From: a virus
Direction: 5' to 3' (one strand)
IMG/VR virus record: IMGVR_UViG_3300046507_000282
Span: 29,888 to 93,887 of that record
Length of the DNA stretch: 64,000 nucleotides
Made by a program: the position numbers and the translations under genes. Positions 8,094-14,337 of the stretch are shown here, piece after piece (within the stretch, counting starts at the first letter, position 1; the number at the start of each line of letters is the position of its first letter). Under the pieces are notes generated by a model. That model worked only from the letters and a program-made list of their open reading frames with translations. It was not told the DNA's origin and did no database searches.

Positions 8094-8290
8094 ATAAAAC
8101 CAGCGAACGCATGCTCACTGCAATCGCGATGATCCGCGCCGGCGAGAAGGTCACCGCCGCGGCGAAGTTCTCCAAGCTCACGCACGTCGCGATCTACGTT
8201 TCCCCGCTCTACGCTGAGATTTGCGCCGAGCGCCGCGCTGCTGGTATCCCAGTGCGCCACGCGAAACACCGCAAGCGCCCCGCGCCATAA
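8090..8290 (+). CDS. Small helix-turn-helix-like protein, 66 aa
   Basis: The GTG start forms a GTGA overlap. The sequence MLTAIAMIRAGEKVTAAAKFSKLTHVAIYVS resembles a resolvase-type helix-turn-helix, with a basic tail (RHAKHRKRP) suited to DNA contact. It is the last gene of the operon and is followed by a terminator. Confidence 0.65.
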   Translation: MNKTSERMLTAIAMIRAGEKVTAAAKFSKLTHVAIYVSPLYAEICAERRAAGIPVRHAKHRKRPAP

Positions 8291-8297
8291 AGCAAAA

Positions 8298-8321
8298 AGC
8301 CCGGTCTCCCCGGGCTTTTTT
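8298..8321. terminator. Bidirectional terminator between convergent genes
   Basis: AGCCCGG (8298-8304) and CCGGGCT (8310-8316) form a stem with T6 on the plus side and an A-run on the other, so it can stop both the 8290 gene and the dUTPase transcript. Confidence 0.9.
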
Positions 8322-8764
8322 CATACTCCTGTACTTCCGAACCCGCCAGACCCGCGCGCCGTTTCCGAAAGATCGATGACCTCCTCGAACTCGATGCTCG
8401 GAATGGGCACGATCATCGCCTGAGCGATGCGATCACCCCCGCTCAACTTTGCGCCGGGCGCATCGCCATCAGCACGCAGCGAGACATGGACTTCGCCGCG
8501 ATAATCGGAGTCGATCACCCCTACCGCATTGGATAGCCGCGTAGCATCCTTGAATCCGTGGCCCGAGCGGCTGAATATCAGCATCACATGGCCGCGCGGA
8601 ACCTCGAACGCCAGACCCGTGCGAAAGATGATCGCGCGCAGGTCGGTAGGATGCGTCTTGAACGGCTCGCCGGGCAACGCGACCAAGTCGAAGCAGCCCG
8701 AGCCATCCGTTGCATACTGCGGCACGACGGCGTGCTCGTTCAGCTTTTTGACTTTGAGCTTCAT
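8321..8764 (-). CDS. dut: dUTP diphosphatase (dUTPase), 147 aa
   Basis: All five trimeric dUTPase motifs are present: motif 1 at residues 18-27 (ATDGSGCFDL), motif 2 at 65-68 (SRSG), motif 3 at 81-90 (GVIDSDYRG), motif 4 at 111-116 (DRIAQA) and motif 5 at 137-146 (RGSGGFGSTG). The enzyme hydrolyses dUTP to dUMP and pyrophosphate, keeping uracil out of phage DNA and supplying dTMP synthesis. The ATG at 8764 is chosen because GAGGAC lies 8 bases upstream and the length matches the family. Confidence 0.95.
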   Translation of the reverse strand: MKLKVKKLNEHAVVPQYATDGSGCFDLVALPGEPFKTHPTDLRAIIFRTGLAFEVPRGHVMLIFSRSGHGFKDATRLSNAVGVIDSDYRGEVHVSLRADGDAPGAKLSGGDRIAQAMIVPIPSIEFEEVIDLSETARGSGGFGSTGV

Positions 8765-8780
8765 TTTCGTCCTCAGAATG

Positions 8781-8804
8781 AAAAACGCCCGGAATATCCG
8801 GGCG
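8781..8804 (-). terminator. Terminator at the end of the tRNA island
   Basis: CGCCCGGA (8786-8793) and TCCGGGCG (8797-8804) form an 8-bp stem with a 3-base loop, followed on the minus strand by five T (8785-8781). It separates the tRNA transcript from dut. Confidence 0.9.
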
Positions 8805-9005
8805 GTGTTTGAAAGCAATCGTTTCTGGTGGCGGCGGGTCGCATGTCCGCATATTTCCACAAGTGGGCTGATCCTTTCGGACGCAACCACCAGCAATCAC
8901 ATGCCGCCTTCGTCCTCAGAATGCGAGAGAGGCTGAGTACCCATCAGCGTAGGGTCGGATGGACCGGACTAGCACAAAACTTCCGCCTAGTACCACGGTT
9001 GAATC

Positions 9006-9107
9006 CACCCTCACAGATAGGCCAGGGTGACCATCTGAGCTAGGACGGACCATTACCCGTTTCCCGGCCTCCAGGAATCGAACCCGGCTGGCCCATCTGT
9101 GAGGGTG
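9006..9107 (-). ncRNA. tRNA-like module with T-arm upstream of a D-arm-like segment
   Basis: Read on the minus strand, a good T-arm (9071-9087, loop TTCGATT) is followed by AGGCCGG (9070-9064), a short linker, CCGTCCT (9048-9042) that can pair with it except at one position, and then TAGCTCAGATGG, which resembles the start of a tRNA D-arm. The whole unit is enclosed by 13-bp perfectly complementary arms (9095-9107 and 9006-9018). The order is 3-prime half then 5-prime half. The D-stem does not close convincingly. It may be a permuted or decayed tRNA. Confidence 0.4.
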
Positions 9108-9186
9108 CTGGTTACTTTCCACCAGCAAGTCAGGTGCGTCTCACGACGTTACCGGGCGGCTGCGACCGCCTTACACACTACGGGTA

Positions 9187-9260
9187 TGGAGCGGGATGCG
9201 CGAATCGAACGCGCCTAAGCGGATTGGAAATCCACGACCTAACCTCTCGGCCAATCCCGC
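9187..9260 (-). tRNA. tRNA-Gly (anticodon TCC)
   Basis: A 74-nt cloverleaf with encoded CCA. The acceptor GCGGGAT pairs with ATCCCGC. The anticodon arm GTGGA/TCCGC closes the loop TTTCCAA. The T-arm is GCGCG-TTCGATT-CGCGC and the discriminator is T. It reads GGA and probably other GGN codons. Confidence 0.95.
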
Positions 9261-9267
9261 GAAATTC

Positions 9268-9342
9268 TGGCTCCAGGGATAGGGATTGAACCTATCTCGC
9301 ACGGATTAACAGTCCGTTGCCACGCCCTGCGGCTCCCCTGGA
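9268..9342 (-). tRNA. tRNA-Asn (anticodon GTT)
   Basis: A 75-nt cloverleaf with encoded CCA and discriminator G, typical of Asn. TCCAGGG pairs with CCCTGGA. The anticodon stem ACGGA/TCCGT closes CTGTTAA. It lies 7 bases upstream of tRNA-Gly in the same transcript. Confidence 0.95.
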
Positions 9343-9913
9343 ATCGACGGCGCGCACCGGGAACTCCCAATACGCGCCGCAGAGCTATTGACGGTGCTAT
9401 CCGGTACGTTAGATGCGGAACGTACACCGCAGGAACTTGCGCATCCACTTGCGTATGATTCAGCGACGTTCTGAGTCGTCCGGAACCATCAACTGACCCA
9501 CTCGATAAGCACACGCACCGCATGCGCTTATCGGGTAAGTCTACGGCCCGCGTAGGCCGCATACCCGATCACCCCTGTTACACCCGTATTTTCGAGCCCG
9601 TCGATTGCACGCGACTGCAAGACGTTCGTTTCACGATTACGTGCCACCGGTTAAGGTAGGAGTGAACCACCATCAATTCGTTGTCCCGTATCGCCGGGAC
9701 CACGCGATGTCTCTTATGTTCGAAGGAACTTCAAATCGAACCTCACCGACACGGCATAACACAAGGCGATTCGCCAAGTGGGCTATTTTCAAGGCGCTGC
9801 TTGAGGCTTACCACAGCCTCACTGTTTGACGGCGCTTGTCTCTGTGCCTTGCACCCGAGCGACACAGCTATATCCCCAATTTGTTGTCAACCGGAGCGGG
9901 CATATCAAAACCT
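9343..9913 (-). ncRNA. Hairpin-rich stretch between tRNA genes, no coding sequence
   Basis: No credible gene was found in 571 bases. Clear hairpins include CGGCGCG/CGCGCCG (9348-9379), GTACGTT/AACGTAC with an 8-base loop (9404-9425), an 11-bp stem with one GU (9500-9536), GTCCCG/CGGGAC (9683-9700) and TGAGGCT/AGCCTCA (9802-9821). Several have the size of a tRNA anticodon arm, but I could not complete a cloverleaf. It may be part of a longer processed RNA or hold decayed tRNAs. Confidence 0.45.
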
Positions 9914-9998
9914 TGGTGCATGCGGAAGGATTCGAACCTTCGAAGCCAGAGGCGGCGTATTTACAATCCACTGGTTTTAGCCACTCACCCACACATAC
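9914..9998 (-). tRNA. tRNA-Tyr (anticodon GTA)
   Basis: An 85-nt class II tRNA with a long variable arm, as expected for bacterial Tyr. GTATGTG pairs with CGCATGC (two GU). The anticodon loop TTGTAAA is standard, although the stem has one G-A mismatch. The T-arm GAAGG-TTCGAAT-CCTTC is perfect and CCA is encoded. Confidence 0.88.
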
Positions 9999-10010
9999 AC
10001 TGCGAAATCT

Positions 10011-10088
10011 TGGAGTAGGGTACGAGATTCGAACTCGCATCTAGCGGGATGAAAACCCGCTGTTCTAGGCCAATTAAACTAACCCTAC
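10011..10088 (-). tRNA. tRNA-Glu (anticodon TTC)
   Basis: A 78-nt cloverleaf with every stem paired: acceptor GTAGGGT/ACCCTAC, anticodon GCGGG/CCCGC with loop TTTTCAT, T-arm GCGAG/CTCGT (one GU) and CCA encoded. It lies 12 bases upstream of tRNA-Tyr. Confidence 0.93.
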
Positions 10089-10328
10089 ATCGCGGCCCTT
10101 TAACGTCGGGCAGACGGCTGTACTTGTTCCCGGTCACGTGGGGCTCAGTCAGCTTCGAGCGACCCCGTTACTACCGCAATTCAGAGGGCCGTTTCGTGGA
10201 CCCTTACGCCGCTTATCGTCTCGGATGACATGCTCCGCCCTCTCTGTTCTTCGCATTACGAGCGCGGCATCGCCACAACAGCGACCGGACACCCTTCTCA
10301 GCTTCTCATACCAGCGGCTTACGCATTC

Positions 10329-10407
10329 TGGCTCCCAGTCAAGGATTCGAACCTTGCGCCGCGACTACCCGGAGAGATATCGCGACCCCGCCCAAATCGG
10401 CCCGGGA
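10329..10407 (-). ncRNA. tRNA-like element with an oversized anticodon loop
   Basis: The 3-prime half is textbook: T-arm CAAGG-TTCGAAT-CCTTG, then ACTGGGA, discriminator G and CCA. The 5-prime strand TCCCGGG pairs at six of seven positions (one GU). The centre does not form a 7-base anticodon loop: GCGA/TCGC closes about 15 bases. No anticodon can be assigned. It could be a decayed tRNA, a tRNA needing internal processing, or a tRNA mimic. Confidence 0.5.
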
Positions 10408-10818
10408 ATTGATCGTTGTGCGTATTTACTGCGGCGCACCCCGCAGCGGACTCCCCAGACCATCCTGAGCACTTCCGTGCAATTCTTTCGATCATCAAGA
10501 AAGAGCGAACTTCGCGGGTTACTCGCCCCTACCTGACATTAGGACTGCTTAGCGGACCCCCTCATCGTTTTTCAGTGGTCAGCCGCTCTTTCTTCATGAT
10601 CGAAAATCCAGTTCTCTCCACTGGCAAGTCACGCCCAACGAGTATCGCAGCAGCTTCTACTAGGATACAGCGGCAGCTTCTACCGCCCTACCGTCAGCCC
10701 AAATCCTCGGCCTTGACGTTTAGCCCATCTTTACGAGTTAGGCCCTCGGACGCGGCTAGATGGCTCACCGCGACAGCATCGTTTTTACGACAGTAGGTTG
10801 TCAGCCCATCGACGGAAC
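10408..10818 (-). ncRNA. Structured non-coding stretch with a 22-bp inverted repeat
   Basis: No gene is supported. The striking element is a near-perfect inverted repeat (10486-10507 with 10584-10605, 21 of 22 pairs) around a 76-base interior. A direct repeat GCAGCTTCTAC occurs at 10650-10660 and 10673-10683. The arms flank an interior of exactly the same length as those of the module at 9006-9107. Confidence 0.45.
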
Positions 10819-10923
10819 TGGTTGCGAGGCCGGATTCGAACCGGCGTCACCGCAGAGTTTCAGGACCAGGGTAAATCCGATCCCTACTAAGCCGCAGAGT
10901 CCTAGGCCACTAGACGACTCGCC
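10819..10923 (-). ncRNA. Atypical 105-nt tRNA-like element
   Basis: It has a Glu-like beginning (GTC-TAG...GAC D-arm), a perfect T-stem core (CCGG-TTCGAAT-CCGG) and an encoded CCA, with acceptor GGCGAG/CTCGCA carrying an initiator-like G-A at the end. The centre is about 29 bases too long and contains a direct repeat ACTCTGCGG. One hairpin there has a 7-base loop ATTTACC whose middle would read UAA, but I do not accept that without data. It could be a rec-generated chimera or an intron-like insertion. Confidence 0.45.
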
Positions 10924-10927
10924 ACAC

Positions 10928-11004
10928 TGGTTGCGAGGGATGGATTCGAACCATCGACAAAGGGCGTATGAAACCCCCGCTCTACCGGACTGAGCTACCT
11001 CGCC
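10928..11004 (-). tRNA. tRNA-Met (anticodon CAT), initiator-like acceptor end
   Basis: A 77-nt cloverleaf: D-arm GCTC/GAGC, anticodon arm GGGGT/GCCCT closing TTCATAC, T-arm GATGG-TTCGAAT-CCATC, CCA encoded. Position 1-72 is G-A and unpaired, with A73, reminiscent of bacterial initiator tRNA ends (CGCAACCA). The D-stem is elongator-like. A CAT anticodon could also be a lysidine-modified tRNA-Ile. Confidence 0.88.
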
Positions 11005-11220
11005 AAATCATGGACCGCTTACGGCGGTCAATCGAGCGAATGTTCATCGGCTTCTTGGTTGTACGCTGTTCCGCCAAGATACCCCGTGCCGACTTGGGGG
11101 CCAGTCCTATCCGGATACTACTGGCGTTCACAGGGATATGGCTCACCACAAGGAATGATGTCCGCACCGTGCCGGAAGAATTATTCTGCTTGCTACGCTG
11201 TTTCGTGTCGCGTTGGAAGA
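11005..11220 (-). other. Leader of the tRNA transcript
   Basis: About 210 bases lie between the promoter and the first tRNA. The hairpin GACCGC/GCGGTC (11013-11029) sits directly before tRNA-Met and could mark an RNase processing site. A 61-codon frame from a GTG runs through this region into the tRNA and is not accepted as a gene. Confidence 0.4.
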
Positions 11221-11249
11221 ACTATAGCGCAGCGTTTTCTGCTGTGCAA
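11221..11249 (-). promoter_or_regulatory. Sigma70-type promoter for the tRNA island
   Basis: On the minus strand TTGCAC (11249-11244) and TATAGT (11226-11221) are 17 bases apart, a strong match. The operator half-site GCAGATT lies just upstream (11271-11265) and the spacer contains AGCAGAAA. Confidence 0.8.
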
Positions 11250-11271
11250 GCATTTTTCCGCGTAAATCTGC

Positions 11272-11475
11272 GGTACATGCAGGGAATCAGGAATTAGGCG
11301 GCCCGTTGACGGGGGCCAGGCGGCTATGGCCTACCCTTACGCGATCTGCTGCGTAGAGGAATGCAGTGACGACGCATGACCGCCAGACCCACCACACGGG
11401 CACCCATAGCTGGGGAAGGTTACTGTACAGCGGCGCGACCACTACCCCAAACGCGCCAGGCATCACCTGCGGAAA
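11272..11475. other. Non-coding gap between the HU-like gene and the tRNA promoter
   Basis: No gene is supported here. A GC hairpin (GGCCCCCGT/ACGGGCC region, about 11300-11317) may act as a transcription terminator or processing site for the upstream minus-strand operon, but it lacks a T-run. Confidence 0.35.
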
Positions 11476-11757
11476 CTATTTTTCGCCCTTCACGCGGCGA
11501 GCAAAGATCGGCACCGGCTTTGCGGTAACGCGTGTGCTCTGCGGTTCGAGCCACTCCGCGCCCGTCTTCGGATTGCGTACGATGCGCTCCGATACCGGCG
11601 TGATCTTGATGTCACAAAGCTGGGGAATCCGGGTCTCACCCGTTGCGGCGATCTCGGTGTGGCAGGTTACGCGGATGCCCTTGAGGCACGCCATTACCTG
11701 CGGAACCGTAAGCCGCGAGTTTGCGGCGACCGTCTTGATGAAATCACGCGCGAGCAT
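11476..11757 (-). CDS. HU/IHF-like DNA-binding protein, 93 aa
   Basis: The length and the signature RNPKTGAEWLEP (residues 61-72), followed by a final basic segment (PIFARRVKG), match the HU/IHF fold, whose beta arm carries RNPxTG. The N-terminal half is the helical dimer body. Such proteins bend DNA and may assist replication, recombination or packaging. GGGGAG lies about 7 bases before ATG, and the TCGTGACGCCA motif lies about 50 bases upstream. Confidence 0.8.
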   Translation of the reverse strand: MLARDFIKTVAANSRLTVPQVMACLKGIRVTCHTEIAATGETRIPQLCDIKITPVSERIVRNPKTGAEWLEPQSTRVTAKPVPIFARRVKGEK

Positions 11758-11802
11758 GATTGAACTCCCCTTGCTATGTCGTTGAATCGTTAGCCTTCAG
11801 AT

Positions 11803-11815
11803 TGGCGTCACGAAT
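11803..11815 (-). promoter_or_regulatory. TCGTGACGCCA intergenic motif (HU-like gene)
   Basis: Minus-strand TTCGTGACGCCAA occurs about 50 bases before the HU-like start. It is one of at least eleven similar copies in gaps before genes of the structural, lysis and this operon. Function unknown; promoter or control site suspected. Confidence 0.55.
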
Positions 11816-11845
11816 CTTTCGGCACAACAAAGGGAATAGGATGGG

Positions 11846-12598
11846 CTAGACGAGTTCGGTCTGACGTACCTGGTGTTTGGCCCACTCACCGGCAACCCAC
11901 GAAATTCCTTTCGGCGTGAACTTCGCGGTGTTGTAGGCGTGATCGCTCGTGCGACTCACTCCCGCCTTGATTACGAAGCGGCCCGTGTGGCGTTGGTTCG
12001 CCATCGGCGTTAAGTTGCCCTCCAAGCGGTACATGAAACCCGATTCGATCAGCCATTCAACGAAAGCGCGCTCGTTAGGAACGTTGAGCAACTGCGCCAC
12101 CTGGCGAACGCCCTTGTTTCCATCGGCGGCGACGTAGCGCTCAACGAACTCGACGGCAGGCTTCTGCGCTTCGAGTTGCATAGCCTTCTGAATCAGTTCC
12201 TCGGCTTGGTCAGCGGCAAGGCGCAGCGCCTCGGCGTAAGTCTTTGGAATCGCCGGGGCTGCAGCACTATACGAACCCGTCTTGCGAATCGACGGCAAAA
12301 CCTCGCCGACAACCCACTCTTCGAAACGCTCAGCAGCCGGGAGCTTCGAGCGCATGACAAGGCGATACACGTCGCGCTCAGGAATGGTGGATACGGCCTG
12401 AACGCCGCCCGGCGTAGGGGTATCGCGTTTCACGACCCCCTTGCAATGCCTGCCGATTGCATCGGCTGCATTTGAATAGCCGAGAGTCTTTGCAACATCG
12501 AAGGCGACGAACCACGGCTCGCCATCGACATCGATGACGCGAACCGCATCCTCGCGTCCTTCATCCTGCTTAAACCAAAATGGGACCAATTTGCTCAT
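11846..12598 (-). CDS. Antirepressor with Bro-N and KilAC domains, 250 aa
   Basis: Residues about 15-115 form a Bro-N domain (VDGEPWFVAFDVAKTLGY, then RFEEWVVGEVLPSIRKTGSY). Residues about 160-245 match the KilAC/ANT C-terminus (KGVRQVAQLLNVP, then TPKGISWVAGEW). Such proteins bind and inactivate phage repressors. The resident repressor appears non-cleavable, so this protein is a good candidate for the induction trigger. ATG at 12598 has GAGGAG upstream. Its promoter carries the best palindromic operator in the window. Confidence 0.88.
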   Translation of the reverse strand: MSKLVPFWFKQDEGREDAVRVIDVDGEPWFVAFDVAKTLGYSNAADAIGRHCKGVVKRDTPTPGGVQAVSTIPERDVYRLVMRSKLPAAERFEEWVVGEVLPSIRKTGSYSAAAPAIPKTYAEALRLAADQAEELIQKAMQLEAQKPAVEFVERYVAADGNKGVRQVAQLLNVPNERAFVEWLIESGFMYRLEGNLTPMANQRHTGRFVIKAGVSRTSDHAYNTAKFTPKGISWVAGEWAKHQVRQTELV

Positions 12599-12645
12599 TG
12601 CTCTGCTCCTCACATAGATTGAAAGGCGCATTTCTGCGTAGTTAG

Positions 12646-12680
12646 ATCGTACACGGGTTAATCTGCCCGTCAAGCAGATT
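12646..12680 (-). promoter_or_regulatory. Antirepressor promoter overlapped by a 21-bp palindromic operator
   Basis: TTGACG (12673-12668), 16-base spacer, TACGAT (12651-12646) on the minus strand. AATCTGC (12660-12666) and GCAGATT (12674-12680) form a perfect inverted repeat with a 7-base spacer, covering the -35 region. Repressor binding here would silence the antirepressor. Confidence 0.8.
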
Positions 12681-13058
12681 TTAGAAGTCACCTAAGCGAA
12701 CGGTCTTTTGCACGCTGCGCTCGCGCTCCTGTGCCTCGCGCGGGACCTCGCGAATTAGGACCTCGTGCGGGTTTTCCTTCGTCACGTTCGGATTGCGCAC
12801 GCACCTCAAAACAAATCCGATATCGCCACAGTCCGCGCCGCATGCGCAGATTTCATCCACTGGGCCCTGCGCATGCTCGCCGCACTCTGCGCAGCGCGCC
12901 TCCACTACCACACCGCTGATAGAGCGCGTCAGGACGCGACCAAAGCAGAATTTGCAGCAGTGCATGGCAAGCTGCCAGCCGGGCGCGCTGCGGCGCTTCT
13001 TAAGCGCGACATTCAGCGGTACGCCAGACTCTTCGCCAAACAGGTCCATTTGATCCAT
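12681..13058 (-). CDS. Zinc-ribbon protein with N-terminal clamp-binding-like motif, 125 aa
   Basis: It starts MDQMDLFGEE with GGGGA upstream. QMDLF fits the beta sliding-clamp binding motif QLxLF. Cys pairs (CCKFCFG, CAECG, CACGADCG) suggest two zinc knuckles. The position in the replication operon agrees with a clamp- or DNA-associated role, which is inference. Confidence 0.75.
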   Translation of the reverse strand: MDQMDLFGEESGVPLNVALKKRRSAPGWQLAMHCCKFCFGRVLTRSISGVVVEARCAECGEHAQGPVDEICACGADCGDIGFVLRCVRNPNVTKENPHEVLIREVPREAQERERSVQKTVRLGDF

Positions 13059-13060
13059 GT

Positions 13061-13642
13061 TTATTCCCCGCGCGCGACTGCAGGACGCGCCCACGCGACC
13101 GACTTGTGGCCGCGGCGAATCATCGTCAGCGCGACCTCGATGCGGTCGATCACCGGGTCCGTCAGATCGACAATGATGGCTTTGCCGTCGGCGACGTACG
13201 CGGCGCGCGTGAAAAACAGGCCGCCCCACTTCTTCGGCTTTGCGCCCTTCGAGTTGCGGCCGGCGATCACTTCCTTTTCGCGGTTGAAGCATGAAACGCA
13301 GATCGTGTGAGCGCGCACCAGGCGCAAGCGGCCAATGAGGCGGGTTCCCTGCGTCGTGCCGTCGCGGCGGCAGCGCACGCACACCGGGCGATACTGCAAA
13401 GACTGTTGAGCCTTCGGCGCGGCCTCGATCTTCGGTGCGCCAGCGTGAATACGGCCATGCTCGCAGCCGATGCACTTCTGCAGGCGGCCAGCGCGGGCTT
13501 GCTCAGGCGCTTCCGTGAAGTTGCGCGCACACGATCCGAGCGACAGCAGGCCATAGCCGCTCGGGCACGTGAAGTATTTCCCGGGAATCCCTTCGAGCGT
13601 CACGTATTGCAGGCTCTTGTCTTCATTTTTCGCCACGGTCAT
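13061..13642 (-). CDS. Cysteine-rich hypothetical protein, 193 aa
   Basis: Cys pairs occur at CIGC (about residue 57), CVRC (about 88) and CVSC (about 115), spaced like zinc-binding modules. GAGGAA abuts the ATG at 13642, so a GTG six bases downstream may be the true start. It lies between two other small genes of the replication operon. Function unknown. Confidence 0.75.
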   Translation of the reverse strand: MTVAKNEDKSLQYVTLEGIPGKYFTCPSGYGLLSLGSCARNFTEAPEQARAGRLQKCIGCEHGRIHAGAPKIEAAPKAQQSLQYRPVCVRCRRDGTTQGTRLIGRLRLVRAHTICVSCFNREKEVIAGRNSKGAKPKKWGGLFFTRAAYVADGKAIIVDLTDPVIDRIEVALTMIRRGHKSVAWARPAVARGE

Positions 13643-13651
13643 TTCCTCGGT

Positions 13652-13861
13652 TCAGTGATAGGTCGGGTCGGGGAGGACCGTGATACGCACTCGCATGCTC
13701 ACTGCTACTTCGTCAAACAATTCCATCGTTTCGTCTTCGTCAAGATCGAAAATTTCGCCGTAGTGCTTGAACGGGATATGGCCGCCATCCTTGATGAAAG
13801 CCTGCACCGCGTAGAAGGCGCGCATCCAGCGCCAGTCGCGTTTCATTTCGCGCGCACTCAT
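13652..13861 (-). CDS. Hypothetical protein, 69 aa
   Basis: ATGA overlap with the upstream nuclease gene. The sequence is helical with an acidic segment (DLDEDETMELFDEV). No family recognised. Confidence 0.75.
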   Translation of the reverse strand: MSAREMKRDWRWMRAFYAVQAFIKDGGHIPFKHYGEIFDLDEDETMELFDEVAVSMRVRITVLPDPTYH

Positions 13862-14337
13862 TTCCAGAAGTCCTCGATGTCCCAGCCGCCGCCATCCTTC
13901 TTCGACTTCTTCCGGATCGCAATGAAGCGCAGTGGGAACGTGCCCTGCGCGATCTTTATTTTCTGGCGAGCGTCGTCAACCCAGTGCCCTTTTACTTCGT
14001 GCGCTTCCAGCTCACCATTCGCGAGTTGAACGATGAAGTCGGGCGTATAGCGAACGCCGCCTGGCAGCACGAACGTAATCGCCTCGAACGCGTACCACAC
14101 GATCTCACCACGGTAACGGCGCTCGTTAAGCAGCGCGTCGTATGCCTTTTCCGTCCCGTTCATTTCGCCTTGCTTCAGGCGACCGAGCGCTTGCATGCGT
14201 TGCAGCGGCGTTTGCGGCTCCTCTGCAGGCTTCGCGGCCTTCGGCGACACCTTCACAACCGGCGCGGGCGCGGCGGCCTTCTGGCGAGCCAAATGCGCCT
14301 CAAATTGTTCGGGCGTCCAGCGAAGGGTATTGCTCAT
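13858..14337 (-). CDS. PD-(D/E)XK nuclease, DUF1064 type, 159 aa
   Basis: Residues about 60-140 match DUF1064: MNGTEKAYDALL, then GEIVWYAFEAITFVL, YTPDFIVQL and HEVKGHWVDDARQKIKIA. The D of YTPDF and the E-V-K form a PD-(D/E)XK catalytic core, and the family is likened to Holliday junction resolvases. It overlaps both neighbours by 4 bases in a replication operon, so cleavage of branched replication intermediates is plausible. Confidence 0.85.
   Translation of the reverse strand: MSNTLRWTPEQFEAHLARQKAAAPAPVVKVSPKAAKPAEEPQTPLQRMQALGRLKQGEMNGTEKAYDALLNERRYRGEIVWYAFEAITFVLPGGVRYTPDFIVQLANGELEAHEVKGHWVDDARQKIKIAQGTFPLRFIAIRKKSKKDGGGWDIEDFWK

Noticed and set aside
9719-9750. Additional tRNA suggested by a TTCGATT-like loop on the minus strand
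   Set aside because: Flanking bases do not form a T-stem and no acceptor stem could be found.
10819-10923. Ochre-suppressor tRNA (anticodon reading UAA)
   Set aside because: The loop lies in a malformed arm and TAA is used as an ordinary stop throughout, so suppression is not supported.
10982-11167. Open frame of 61 codons on the minus strand
   Set aside because: It starts at GTG without a ribosome site and runs into the tRNA-Met gene, so it is not treated as coding.
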